DNA of 64,000 nucleotides from Leptothermofonsia sp049200465 (GTDB lineage Bacteria; Cyanobacteriota; Cyanobacteriia; Leptolyngbyales; Leptolyngbyaceae), in the NCBI RefSeq assembly GCF_049200465.1, contig NZ_CP120836.1:1922001-1986000 (forward strand), read 5' to 3'. Position 1 is the first letter of the stretch. The number at the start of each line of letters is the position of its first letter. Under the pieces are notes generated by a model. It had not been told where the DNA came from, did no database searches, and saw only the letters and a list, made by a program, of their open reading frames with translations. Below are positions 15,766 to 24,479 of the stretch, in pieces. The translations under genes were made by a program, and so were the position numbers.

Positions 15766-16950
15766 CTAGCGATCAACCGACCCCATAATAATGTCAATGC
15801 TACCCAGGATCGCCACAATATCTGCCACCTTCATGCCGCGTAGCAAATGAGGCAGTACTTGCAGATTGTTGAAGTCAGCCGGGCGAATCTTAAACCGCCA
15901 GGGAAAAACGCTATCGTTCCCTATAATAAAGACACCCAGTTCACCTTTACCGCTTTCCAGACGAACGTAATGCTCTCCAGCGGGAATTTTCCAGGTTGGG
16001 GCTAGCTTCTTGCCGATGAACTGGTAGTCAAAGGTATTCCATTCAGACTTGGGACCGGCTGCCATGCGCTTTGCTTCCAGGTTCTCGTAGGGTCCACCAG
16101 GTAAACCTTTAAGGGCTTGTTTGATAATCTTCACTGACTCCCGCATTTCCCGCATCCGTACCATGTAGCGGGCGAGGGCATCGCCTGCGGTCTCCCACTG
16201 CACTTCCCAATCGAAGTCGTCATAGCATTCGTAATGATCAACTTTGCGCAAGTCCCACTTCACACCAGAACCCCGCAGCATGGGACCGGAAAGTCCCCAG
16301 TTGATAGCATCCTCGCGGGTAATGGTACCGACCCCTTCTACCCGGCGACGGAAGATGGGGTTGTCAGTGACTAGTCGCTCGTACTCATCTACTTTAGGCA
16401 TGAAGTAATCACAGAAATCTTCGCATTTATCGACCCAGCCGTAGGGTAGATCGGCAGCCACTCCGCCAACCCGCCAGTAGTTGTTATTAACCATGCGATA
16501 ACCCGTTGCAGCTTCCCACAGGTCATAGATCATCTCTCGTTCGCGGAACTGGTAGAAGAAGGGGGTTTGAGCGCCTACGTCCGCCAGGAAGGGACCAAAC
16601 CACAGCAGGTGGTTGGCAATTCGGTTAAGTTCCAGCATAATAACGCGGATGTAGCTAGCGCGTTTGGGAACTTCGACACCAGCCAACTTTTCAGGAGCGT
16701 TGACGGTGATTGCCTCGTTGAACATCCCTGCTGCATAATCCCAACGGCTGACGTAGGGGACGTACATCACCACTGTACGGTTTTCGGCAATCTTCTCCAT
16801 CCCCCGATGCAGATAGCCAATCACGGGTTCGCAGTCGATCACGTTTTCTCCGTCGAGTGTGACGATTAACCGCAACACCCCGTGCATCGATGGGTGGTGA
16901 GGACCCATGTTAAGAACCATGGGTTCGGTTTTCGTCTCGATCATTGCCAT
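15766..16950 (-). CDS. ndhH: NAD(P)H-quinone oxidoreductase subunit H (NDH-1)
   Basis: The 394-residue protein has the exact length usual for cyanobacterial NdhH. It starts MAMIETKTEPMVLNMGPHHP and contains IGYLHRGMEKIAENR, the quinone-pocket region, and ends GSIDIIMGSVDR. NdhH is the 49-kDa-type subunit of the peripheral arm of thylakoid NDH-1, used in respiration and cyclic electron flow around photosystem I. GAGGGGAG precedes the start. The gene stands alone between IS material and intergenic repeats and is undamaged. Confidence 0.97.
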   Translation of the reverse strand: MAMIETKTEPMVLNMGPHHPSMHGVLRLIVTLDGENVIDCEPVIGYLHRGMEKIAENRTVVMYVPYVSRWDYAAGMFNEAITVNAPEKLAGVEVPKRASYIRVIMLELNRIANHLLWFGPFLADVGAQTPFFYQFREREMIYDLWEAATGYRMVNNNYWRVGGVAADLPYGWVDKCEDFCDYFMPKVDEYERLVTDNPIFRRRVEGVGTITREDAINWGLSGPMLRGSGVKWDLRKVDHYECYDDFDWEVQWETAGDALARYMVRMREMRESVKIIKQALKGLPGGPYENLEAKRMAAGPKSEWNTFDYQFIGKKLAPTWKIPAGEHYVRLESGKGELGVFIIGNDSVFPWRFKIRPADFNNLQVLPHLLRGMKVADIVAILGSIDIIMGSVDR

Positions 16951-17416
16951 AAGCGAGTGGTCTCCCCTCTGTTAAAGATCTGCAAACTGGCTGAATTCTT
17001 CTTAATTATAGGGCGGACGGTCGGAAGAGTTTGTGGTCACCGGGCACGATCGCCATTTGCTTTCTCCGAGGGAACTATAGATTGAGCTGGATTGTTCAGC
17101 CCCAACAATCTGCTCGAAAACGCCCTCAAGTTAGCTGGCACTAGGCTGCCAATGGAAGATGACTAGTGAAATACCTGTTAAATGGCAGTTCCCCCCCTAC
17201 AAAAGACTGGTGCTTCGCGGCAAAAGTTTTCCACCAGTTGGCCAGTTGCCTGAATGAGCACCCGTAATCCCATGCTCAAACGTCCTGGCTGAGCAACCAC
17301 TCCTCAACTTCCAGCAATGCCAGACTGGTGCCGACTTCCCATGCTCGCCCAACTCCCCTGGAAACAATTTCGGCCATGGGTACCTTTGGAAAGATTGGGC
17401 TGACAGCAACTTCAAC

Positions 17417-17523
17417 CTAAGTAACTCCACCCAATTAAGAAGAAGGAATGGGGGCTGCGCCCCCAGGCAGGGGGTTCCACCCCCTCCACCCCGAATCTAT
17501 CTTCAATTTAATTTTGTCGAGTT
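17417..17523. repeat. C-rich hairpin repeat, type D ends
   Basis: CTAAGTAACTCCACCCAATT at the left and CAATTTAATTTTGTCGAGTT at the right flank GGGGGCTGCGCCCCC and AGGGGGTTCCACCCCCT hairpins. It is immediately followed by another copy of a different type. The 470 bp upstream of it, back to ndhH, shows no gene. Confidence 0.75.
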
Positions 17524-17638
17524 ATAGCTCTACACAGGTGGGTTAGGACATTGGAATTAGAGAGGGAGTGGGGGCTTCGCCCCCAGCCAGGGGTGGAACC
17601 CCTGCACCCCGTCCCTAACCATAATGACTACCGCTATA
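17523..17638. repeat. C-rich hairpin repeat, type C ends
   Basis: TATAGCTCTACACAGGTGGG begins and ATGACTACCGCTATA ends the copy. The core is GGGGGCTTCGCCCCC followed by AGGGGTGGAACCCCT. It is nearly identical to the copy at 20388-20502. Confidence 0.8.
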
Positions 17639-17739
17639 TTTACTCATTGTTTTGCAACAAGTTGATTATCAGTTTGTCATTGCCATGAACTTATAATTCT
17701 GGGGCGTTGCTGAAAGGGTAATAATAGATTTGGTGTAAT

Positions 17740-17835
17740 GTGAATACGAAATGTTTTCAGTGTAACTCTACTCAGACCTCTAAAAACGGACATCGACGAG
17801 GCAAACAATGCTACAAGTGCAAGCATTGCGGTTAG
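17740..17835 (+). pseudogene. IS1-family InsA zinc-ribbon fragment
   Basis: A GTG-initiated frame reads MNTKCFQCNSTQTSKNGHRR then GKQCYKCKHCG before a stop. It follows an IS end, GGCGTTGCTGAAAGG at about 17703, by some 25 bp. Only the first third of the InsA region survives. Confidence 0.7.
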
Positions 17836-17940
17836 TGGTAGTACTCTTTTATAAAGAGTAGAGAAAATCAGGAATGGTCATCATAGATGAACCCTGATTG
17901 TGCACCTTGATTGTGCACCTAATGATAGACCGGATCCATC

Positions 17941-18405
17941 ATGAAGCCATATCTCCTCTGCCAGACCTGCGGTTTCGATGACATCATGAAAAACGGTACT
18001 ACCCGTCGAGGCAAACAGAACTACAAGTGTCGCGATTGGGGTCGTCAGTTTGTGGAGAATCCCCAATGGCAACCGAAAGATAAAGACACCTGTGCGTTGA
18101 TCGAGCGACTGTTGCTCGAACGCATTCCCCTAGCAGGGATTGCACGAGTGCTGCAATTGTCCAAGAGTTGGTTGCAACAGTAGGTGAATGATTGCTACGC
18201 CAAGGTACCTCAGCAAGCAAAAGTAGTGGTCAAACCAACGACTCGACCGGTAGTGCAGATGGATGAGTTGTGGTCATTGGTGGATGAAAAAGGCAATAAG
18301 CAGTGGGTCTGGCTCGCGATGGATCGAGCAAGTCGTGAAATCATTGGGTGTCATGTGGGCGATCGTTCTACTCAATCAGCACGGCACTACCCTCTAACTT
18401 TCTAG
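17941..18405 (+). pseudogene. IS1-family transposase remnant with internal stop
   Basis: The frame reads CQTCGFDDIMKNGTTRRGKQ (zinc ribbon with one Cys replaced by Trp), then ERIPLAGIARVLQLSKSWLQ, Q, a TAG at 18181-18183 where Tyr is expected, and VNDCYAKVPQQ. The DDE start VQMDELWSLVDEKGNKQWVW follows, and the frame ends at GDRSTQSARHYPLTF. The C-terminal half is lost. The further 200 bp to 18624 has no clear coding. Confidence 0.8.
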
Positions 18406-18624
18406 AAGGTTACAGTCGGCGCATGCAATACTTCAGTATTTGAGTGTTTCTTAAGCTTGGATGAGATGCGAAAGTTGTATCAAAAAGTGAGGCACCGGGT
18501 GAAGCCTGAAGAAGATAGTGTTTGATTTTATTGGATTTCTCAGAAATCCGTTTCCCAGGTTTTAACGATTGGCAGTCCACCCCCAGAAAACCACCAGATG
18601 TTTACATCATTTAAGGTTTTTCTG

Positions 18625-18704
18625 GGTGTTGCTGAAAAGCAGTATGAATCGAAACGAAATTTCGAGCATACAGCACCTATTGCATACCCAAATTCAGCAA
18701 CACC
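18625..18704. repeat. 80-bp GGYGTTGCTGAA miniature element, copy 2
   Basis: GGTGTTGCTGAAAAGC and AATTCAGCAACACC are its inverted ends and the interior matches the other copies. It lies downstream of an IS1 remnant. Confidence 0.8.
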
Positions 18705-18911
18705 ATTTTCCTGATAGAAACGTTACCTGCCTTCACAATCCGCGGATCAGCCAGATCCCCTGTCCTCTCGTTTTATTGTGGAAAATCCTGACAGGACAAG
18801 GCTTTTGGAGACTCTGATAGTTCAGGTTTCAGTGTATGATAAGGGTGCAAACCTGATTGTGGAGATTCAGCCGCTGGAGTACACTCCAGGCAAGGCTTCA
18901 TTCAGGGTGGA

Positions 18912-19110
18912 TTCACCAATTACCTCAAATCGGAAATTACCTCAAATCGGATTAGTTGGAAACTGTTTTACAGGAACGTAGACAGCGAGGAGAAGACCTG
19001 GTTCACCGACTACCTCAAATCGAATTCGTTGGCAGCTCTGCATCGGTATATTGTATAATTAACTACTAGCTCAGCAAAGTTCACTAATTACCTCAAATCA
19101 AATTCGTTGT
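18912..19110 (+). promoter_or_regulatory. Four degenerate direct repeats of TACCTCAAATC
   Basis: Copies at 18912-18933, 18934-18963, 19002-19032 and 19081-19110 share TTACCTCAAATCNNATTNGTTGG, three of them preceded by TTCACYRA. They lie 170-370 bp before the secreted-protein gene at 19278. A TATAAT-like TGTATAATTA lies at 19050-19060. They may be operators, but the repeat could also derive from a decayed tandemly repeated gene (frames read FTDYLKSNSL). The role is inferred only from position. Confidence 0.4.
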
Positions 19111-19169
19111 TGGAAACCACGAAGCGTCGGCTGTACCCTTCATCGCCCAACGCAGTGATGCACATACAC

Positions 19170-19197
19170 AACGAATGATTCATAACGAATGATTTAT
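19170..19197 (+). repeat. Tandem 14-bp repeat
   Basis: AACGAATGATTCAT is directly followed by AACGAATGATTTAT, 80 bp before the start codon at 19278. It may be a regulator site for that gene. Confidence 0.45.
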
Positions 19198-19277
19198 TCA
19201 GTGCTTCCCCCGCACATATACAGTGCGTAAGGAAGGTAGAAGGTAAATCATTTGCGAACATTCATAGGAGGAATACG

Positions 19278-20099
19278 ATGCCTAGAATTCATTTCGCACC
19301 GCCTCAACACGCAAACAGCAAACCTACATGCGTACTAACGGCTTTATTGCTAACGATCTCGGCAGTGGTTAGCAGTTCCGCATTAGCACAAGAGAACAAA
19401 AGAGGTCCAAGTCTGGATGCCACCAGAAGTCTAGCAGGCAGCATCCCGGCACTCGACGGCATTGCAGAGCTAAAAAGAGCAGTCCCGCGTCCCATAACAC
19501 CGCCTCCTGTAGACCAGGTACGTCCTCGTCCATGCCCATATCCTGTTACGCTCACAGAGACCGCACCTCCGCCGGTAACGGCAACAGTGGATGGAACGCA
19601 ACTTCCACCAAGCCTCATTAGCCCAACCAACCCAGAACCCAACTTTGGCGGTACGACCCCTGACAAGGTCTTTCGTCATACCTTTCAATTTAAGGTTCCT
19701 AACAACCAATGTTGTCAGTGCACCAATGCTCGCTTGATCCTCAAGTTCAAAGCGCTTCTACCAGCATTGGATCCCACTCATAGTCAGGCAAATGCAAGCA
19801 ATGATAAATGGTACATATACAAGGATAAAAATATTTGCGGGCAAATGTACGGTTGGATCTACGACAATCCGACGAATCAAGGTGGTACGGTTACAAAAGT
19901 AATTAATATCCCCTGTAATTGTCTCAAGAGAGATGGGAACACAGTCAAACTGACCTTCGTTACCCAAGATGACACATCAGTAACGAGTGCGCAAGCCCAG
20001 ATAAATGGCTGCTGCGTAAAGCAAGATTTTGGGTCATTGGGCGCAAGACAGCCAGTCGGAGCGGAAGCAGAGGAGCCTACGGTGAATCTGAAAGATTAG
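19278..20099 (+). CDS. Secreted Cys-rich protein of unknown function
   Basis: The 273-residue protein has a long signal peptide: a basic N terminus, then VLTALLLTISAVVSSSALA with likely cleavage after ALA near residue 37. A Pro-rich linker (about 70-130, PRPITPPPVDQV) leads to a C-terminal domain of about 110 residues with CCQC, CGQM, CNC and CC motifs, eight cysteines likely to form disulfides or bind metal. The start has an excellent ribosome-binding site (AGGAGGA, 6 bp from the ATG). I do not recognise the family. It stands alone between repeats, preceded by the direct repeats at 18912-19197. Confidence 0.75.
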   Translation: MPRIHFAPPQHANSKPTCVLTALLLTISAVVSSSALAQENKRGPSLDATRSLAGSIPALDGIAELKRAVPRPITPPPVDQVRPRPCPYPVTLTETAPPPVTATVDGTQLPPSLISPTNPEPNFGGTTPDKVFRHTFQFKVPNNQCCQCTNARLILKFKALLPALDPTHSQANASNDKWYIYKDKNICGQMYGWIYDNPTNQGGTVTKVINIPCNCLKRDGNTVKLTFVTQDDTSVTSAQAQINGCCVKQDFGSLGARQPVGAEAEEPTVNLKD

Positions 20100-20387
20100 T
20101 CGATCTCGTTTAGGTGGTTACAGGTAGGTGGTTACAGGCAGAGGGATGCAACCGCCTGCCTGCTGGCGGAATGTACACGGCGCTTACTTGCTATCTGATG
20201 AGAAGGTGTTTGTAAATAGGTGTGAAGCAGATGTTCTATAGGAAATGAAAAATCGCGAATTAGAAAAATGTGGGATCATAACTTACCGAGGTTTTAGGTT
20301 TAATTAACTCAAATCTGAAGACAGGTAAATGAATGATTTCTGGTAATTGTTACAAATTTCAGCGTTGTTGAATTTAGGTGCTAGAGA

Positions 20388-20502
20388 TATAGCTCTACGC
20401 AGGTGCCTTAGGACATTGGAATTAGAAAGGGAGTGGGGGCTTCGCCCCTAGCCAGGGGTTCCACCCCTACACCCTGTCCTAACCACAATGACTACCGCTA
20501 TA
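20388..20502. repeat. C-rich hairpin repeat, type C ends
   Basis: TATAGCTCTACGCAGGTGCC to ATGACTACCGCTATA, with GGGGGCTTCGCCCC and AGGGGTTCCACCCCT hairpins. It is very similar to 17523-17638. The 290 bp between it and the secreted-protein gene contains a duplicated AGGTGGTTACAGG (about 20112-20140) and no gene. Confidence 0.8.
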
Positions 20503-20721
20503 TATGAGTGGATTGCGAAAGTGCTGGCAGACGAAGGGTACTACAGAACTTTGAAAACTCTGATTAGCAATGCATTTGGCACTGAAGAGCGGAGCATCGA
20601 AGTAGAAATCAATCAGTGTCTAGAGAGTGCCCTAAGGTTTTCACTAGCCCCCTTAGCACTGGATTGTCGAACAGACTTGGAGTTGGTTAGAAAATGCACA
20701 AGCACTGACTTAAGACTATGA
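20488..20721 (+). CDS. Doubtful ORF starting inside a repeat
   Basis: The 77-residue frame starts within the end of the hairpin repeat. Its middle, ADEGYYRTLKTLISNAFG, looks protein-like, but there is no ribosome-binding site at the apparent start. It may be the tail of a gene whose front was replaced by the repeat, or chance. The family is not recognised. 20722-20969 shows nothing clear. Confidence 0.25.
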   Translation: MTTAIYEWIAKVLADEGYYRTLKTLISNAFGTEERSIEVEINQCLESALRFSLAPLALDCRTDLELVRKCTSTDLRL

Positions 20722-20969
20722 AATCTTGACTGAAAATCAGGAAGTTGTGATTTATGTCTTATGAATGATCCAGTTAATGCTCAGGCGATTAACCAACAAT
20801 CGTCGAACGAGGACTTGAGGCTTACTGGCAGGTTCCGGCGGGTGAGAGGACGGCCATTCACGGGGAATGGGTAAAACTGATGTAGAATTTTTTGACGACA
20901 ATGACACTGCCCTGAGCTGATGGGAAAAGATCAATTCTCTCATCTCTCTATCTCCCCATCCCCCGGTTC

Positions 20970-21719
20970 CTATGGCTGGGTTTGATTGATAGCGTGTAAA
21001 CCACATTCTTTCTTGCCCGCATCTTCCCACCACCAGCGGCCTTCCCGTTCGTGCTGGTTAGGTAAAACTGGGCGGGTGCAGGGTTCGCAACCGATACTAA
21101 TGAAGCCCCTTTCATGGAGAGCATTGTAGGGGACTTCGTAGGAACGGATATACATCCAGACATCAGCGGAGGTCCAGTTAGAAAGGGGATTGAATTTGAT
21201 TAAGGGGCGATCGCCACTGGAAAAGGCGGTATCCACCTGAACTACTGGAACGCTGGCACGGGTAGAGGGATTTTGATCCTTACGCTGACCAGTAATCCAG
21301 GCATCGAGTGTAGATAACTTACGGCGCAGCGGCGCGACTTTACGAATATCACAGCATTCCTTGTGACCATCTTCATAAAAGCTAAAGAGCCCTTTTGCCC
21401 TGACTAGCGCTTCTACCTGAGCAGCATCGGGAAACATAATTTCAATCTCAATCCCGTAGTGTTTGCGGACGCGATCAATAAATTGATAAGTTTCTGGATG
21501 GAGCCGTCCTGTATCGAGGCTAAACACTTTCACTGCTCGATTCATTCGGTAGGCCATGTCAATCAAGACGACATCCTCGGCACCACTAAAGGAAATGGCG
21601 ATGTTGTCAAACAGACTCAACGCACGTTCAAGAATTTTTTGTGGACTCTGGTTTGAAAGCTCCGTCTCAAGACCTGAGATGTCAGGCTCAGTCCTGGTCT
21701 GCCCGGTCAACTGCGTCAT
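20970..21719 (-). CDS. cysH: Adenylyl-sulfate / phosphoadenylyl-sulfate reductase
   Basis: The 249-residue protein has the SAISFSGAEDV-type PP-loop (here IAISFSGAEDV near 42), VFSLDTGRLHPET, GHKECCDIRKVAPLRR, GCEPCTRPV and the C-terminal KKECGLH with the catalytic Cys. The Cys-Cys plus Cys-x-x-Cys set is the [4Fe-4S] ligand pattern of APS-type reductases, so APS rather than PAPS may be the preferred substrate. The enzyme reduces activated sulfate to sulfite in assimilation. GAGG precedes the ATG at 21719. It is a lone gene, with no other sulfur genes next to it. Confidence 0.93.
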   Translation of the reverse strand: MTQLTGQTRTEPDISGLETELSNQSPQKILERALSLFDNIAISFSGAEDVVLIDMAYRMNRAVKVFSLDTGRLHPETYQFIDRVRKHYGIEIEIMFPDAAQVEALVRAKGLFSFYEDGHKECCDIRKVAPLRRKLSTLDAWITGQRKDQNPSTRASVPVVQVDTAFSSGDRPLIKFNPLSNWTSADVWMYIRSYEVPYNALHERGFISIGCEPCTRPVLPNQHEREGRWWWEDAGKKECGLHAINQTQP

Positions 21720-21877
21720 AGTAGCTTTTCCTCAATCTGTGTTCTCCCTGGAAGTTCTCCCTGGAAAAGGATTGTTATGGTCGTTTCGTCACATTCTATC
21801 AAGCAGTCGCCCCGTAATGAGAAAGTCTGTGGGTGGATAGAAATTGAGGTAAAGATGCCCGTCAGGAGATTGAATAT

Positions 21878-21984
21878 TATGGCTGTCGCCAGGTTGCTTG
21901 GGACATTGGTTTTAAGGGGGGTTGGGGGCTATGCCCCCAGCCAGGGGTGGAACCCCTGCACCCCATCCTAAGCCTGGTGGCTAA
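21878..21984. repeat. C-rich hairpin repeat, type E ends
   Basis: TATGGCTGTCGCCAGGTTGC at the left pairs imperfectly with CCTAAGCCTGGTGGCTA at the right. The core has GGGGGCTATGCCCCC and AGGGGTGGAACCCCT hairpins. The right end abuts the target duplication of the IS4-like element. Confidence 0.7.
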
Positions 21985-21989
21985 CTGAG

Positions 21990-23241
21990 ATCTTGCACCA
22001 GTCTCAATAGGGGTTGCCCAAAGAACCAAAATCTGAAAAAAAGGGCGTAGTAGTAAAAAGAAGACGGTCATGGAAACCATCCTTCAACACGCCCAAGGGC
22101 TAGTGTATAGCCTCTTATGCCTGATGCCTAGTGCCTATCAAAAGGCCAGTCTCAATGCTCTATTGGGGCTATTTCTAGATGCTCAAGGTCATGCCTTACC
22201 TGAACACACGCCCGTGAAATCAGCCAGTTCGTTAAGGCGATTTCTCAATCGCTACACCTGGTCTACCCGACGGGTGATTCAAACAACTCGGCGGGCTATT
22301 CTAGAGCAAATCGCTCACCATCTCCCTCACCACGGCAGTCCCATCCGGGTCTTGATTGACTTGACGACCCTAAAAAAGACGGGTCAGTTTTGGCAGTTGA
22401 GTACCCCGACCGATGCCCCCCATGCGCCTGACCCGTGGGTGCGGATGCTGAACGGGAAACGCGGACTCCATCTGGTGGTGCTTTATCTGGTGGTGGGCGA
22501 ATGGCGAGTGCCCTGGAGTTTTCGGGTCTGGCGGGGTAAGGGACATCCCAGTCCAGTCCAATTGGCCATCAAGTTGTTAGCCACGGTGCCCAAGTCCTTG
22601 GTCAAGGGCAGAATCGTGCTGGTGCAAGCGGATACGGAATTTGGCACAGTAGAGTTTCTCAAGGCGGTGCGCCAACGCTCCTGGCGACCGGTGGTGGGCA
22701 TGCGCAGCAACCGTAAATTGCAAGACGGTCGCTGTCTCAAAAACTTGTATCGTCATGCCCAGCTAGGTTTACAAGTTTACCTGGAGGGCATCGATTATCC
22801 GCTCACGGTGTCCTGGTTTTGGCTCAAACGGGCGGATGGCAAACGAGAATTGCGTTTTGTGGTTTCTACCTATCCTTACTCTGGGGTGTATCTCGTCCGG
22901 TTGGGGCGCAAGCGTTGGGCCATCGAAGGTTTCTTTAAGACCGCCAAGCACCAGTTTGGCTTGCATTGCTTTGGTCAGAGCACGAAGTTAGGGGTGTATC
23001 GCTGGTTGATTCTGTCGTTGATTGCCTATCTGTTAGCCCATTGGATTGACCAATGGTCATGTCCACCTGTGCTCCATTGGAAAACAACTTGTCGTTTAGC
23101 CTTTGAAACTTTATTTCCCTTGATTGTGTGGTTCCAGTTGCTCAGGCAGATCCGCATCAGTGCAGATATTGCCGCACAGTATGGGTTTGAAATTGTTCTC
23201 AAATCCTTGCCTAATTGGGCTTATCGATAATGGTGCAAGAT
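21990..23241 (+). mobile_element. IS4-like insertion sequence, complete
   Basis: ATCTTGCACCA (21990-22000) and TGGTGCAAGAT (23231-23241) are perfect 11-bp inverted ends. CTGAG occurs directly outside both ends (21985-21989 and 23242-23246), consistent with a 5-bp target duplication. The insertion lies just before the surviving part of a LysM gene. Confidence 0.85.
22070..23230 (+). CDS. IS4-like DDE transposase
   Basis: This is an intact 386-residue transposase. RVLIDLTTLKKTG near 95 carries the first Asp, VLVQADTEFGTVEFLKAV near 185 the second, and RKRWAIEGFFKTAKHQFGL near 285 the Glu in a Y(W)-REK-like motif typical of IS4-type enzymes. The ATG at 22070 lies 80 bp inside the left end and the stop touches the right inverted repeat, as expected for a compact element. 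It appears functional. I cannot assign the exact IS subgroup. Confidence 0.88.
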   Translation: METILQHAQGLVYSLLCLMPSAYQKASLNALLGLFLDAQGHALPEHTPVKSASSLRRFLNRYTWSTRRVIQTTRRAILEQIAHHLPHHGSPIRVLIDLTTLKKTGQFWQLSTPTDAPHAPDPWVRMLNGKRGLHLVVLYLVVGEWRVPWSFRVWRGKGHPSPVQLAIKLLATVPKSLVKGRIVLVQADTEFGTVEFLKAVRQRSWRPVVGMRSNRKLQDGRCLKNLYRHAQLGLQVYLEGIDYPLTVSWFWLKRADGKRELRFVVSTYPYSGVYLVRLGRKRWAIEGFFKTAKHQFGLHCFGQSTKLGVYRWLILSLIAYLLAHWIDQWSCPPVLHWKTTCRLAFETLFPLIVWFQLLRQIRISADIAAQYGFEIVLKSLPNWAYR

Positions 23242-23246
23242 CTGAG

Positions 23247-23402
23247 TTTTGCAGTATTGCAGCGGAGGAATTTGACGATCCAGCCCAGTGGCGATTGATT
23301 GCTAAAGCCAATCAGATGGACAATCCCCGTCAGATTGCTCCGGGGCAACGCCTGACTGTTCCTCCCTTTCGTCCAGATGACACGAGTGGGAGGTGGGTAC
23401 TA
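23247..23402 (+). pseudogene. LysM tail protein, 5' end removed by IS insertion
   Basis: The frame starts right after the IS target duplication and reads SIAAEEFDDPAQWRLIA, then NQMDNPRQIAPGQRLTVPPF, the core of a LysM domain. In contractile-tail clusters a small LysM protein precedes the gpD hub gene. The N-terminal half is missing. There is no stop before the following ATG, so the remnant is in frame with gpD. Confidence 0.75.
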
Positions 23403-24479
23403 ATGTTTGCCAGTGCGCTATTTGAAGATACCAGCCTGCCCGCGATCGCTGTCCGGATTAACGGAACTTCTAATCTAGAATTGTCGCTGGCTATCGAGCA
23501 GGTAACCGTGACGCAAGACCTGGAATCACCCAGTATGGTGGAAATCCACCTCGCTAATTTTGATGTGATTAATCACAAAATCACCTGGTCTGATAGCTCT
23601 TTATTGGGGATTGGGACCTCGGTCGATGTTTCGATGGGCTATAGTAATCGACTCAAACCAGTCATCTCTGCTGAAATTACCGGGCTGGAACCAGAGTTTT
23701 CTCGAGAAGCACCTCCAAAGCTGGTTGTACGGGGACATGATCTCCGTCATCGCCTGCTATACGGACGCCAAACCCGCTCATTCACCCAAATGAAAGATAG
23801 TGCGATCGCCCAACAGATTGCCAGTCAGCGGGGGTTAGTTGCGAAAACAAAAGATACGAAGATCGTGCTGGATTATGTGATGCAGCACAATCAGACCGAT
23901 CTGGAATTTTTGCAAGAACAGGCCCAACGCATCGGCTACGAAGTCTGGGTAGGAAACAAAACCCTTTACTTTCAACCCCACCAGCATGACACTCAAAAAT
24001 CACTCCCGCTATCACTAAATTTCGAATCCAATCTTCTAGAGTTTTTTCCCCGTCTTAGCAGTTTAACCCAGACTTCTCATGTAGAAGTTCGAGGATGGGA
24101 TGTTAAGAACAAGCAAGTCATCATTGGCAAAGCCAGGGCTGGCAATGAAGCTTCTCTGATGGGTGGATTCACCAGTGGTGCAAAGGCTGTGCAAAGGATG
24201 TTCGGTACCGCTCTCCATACCGTTAACAACCAACCTGTTCAGAGCAAGGCTGAAGCCGATCAAATGGCACTGGGACAGTTCAATGAGCGATCGCTAGCGT
24301 ATATCACCGGAGAAGGTACCTGCCTGGGCAATGCCAGTTTGCGGGCGGGTAGTGTGATCGAGATTAAGGGTGTGGGTCAGCGGTTCAGCGGACTGTATTA
24401 CGTCACTACTGCCACCCACACGTTTACAAATGACGAAGGCTACCGCACTGAATTTACGGTAAGGAGAACGGCAACATGA
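23403..24479 (+). CDS. Phage late control gpD-like baseplate hub (contractile injection system)
   Basis: The roughly 358-residue protein starts at ATG 23403 (MFASALFEDTSLPAIAVRIN) with GGGAGGTGG just upstream. It has the gpD/VgrG N-terminal pattern: LPAIAVRING, SPSMVEIHLANFDV, LVVRGHDLRHRLLYGRQTRS, SDLEFLQ-type (QTDLEFLQEQAQRIGYEVWV), and a C-terminal VIEIKGVGQRFSGLYYVT. The hub trimer forms the base of the spike in contractile tails and extracellular contractile injection systems. It overlaps the next gene by ATGA. Upstream the frame is open into the truncated LysM remnant, so a natural LysM-gpD fusion is also possible. Confidence 0.85.
   Translation: MFASALFEDTSLPAIAVRINGTSNLELSLAIEQVTVTQDLESPSMVEIHLANFDVINHKITWSDSSLLGIGTSVDVSMGYSNRLKPVISAEITGLEPEFSREAPPKLVVRGHDLRHRLLYGRQTRSFTQMKDSAIAQQIASQRGLVAKTKDTKIVLDYVMQHNQTDLEFLQEQAQRIGYEVWVGNKTLYFQPHQHDTQKSLPLSLNFESNLLEFFPRLSSLTQTSHVEVRGWDVKNKQVIIGKARAGNEASLMGGFTSGAKAVQRMFGTALHTVNNQPVQSKAEADQMALGQFNERSLAYITGEGTCLGNASLRAGSVIEIKGVGQRFSGLYYVTTATHTFTNDEGYRTEFTVRRTAT

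Noticed and set aside
17197..17430. 77-residue minus-strand frame downstream of the ndhH promoter region
   Set aside because: It ends in repeat DNA, has no recognisable motif and no good ribosome-binding site.
18912..19110. CRISPR array
   Set aside because: Only four degenerate repeats with irregular spacing (0-50 bp) and no cas genes; no other array-like pattern was seen in the window.
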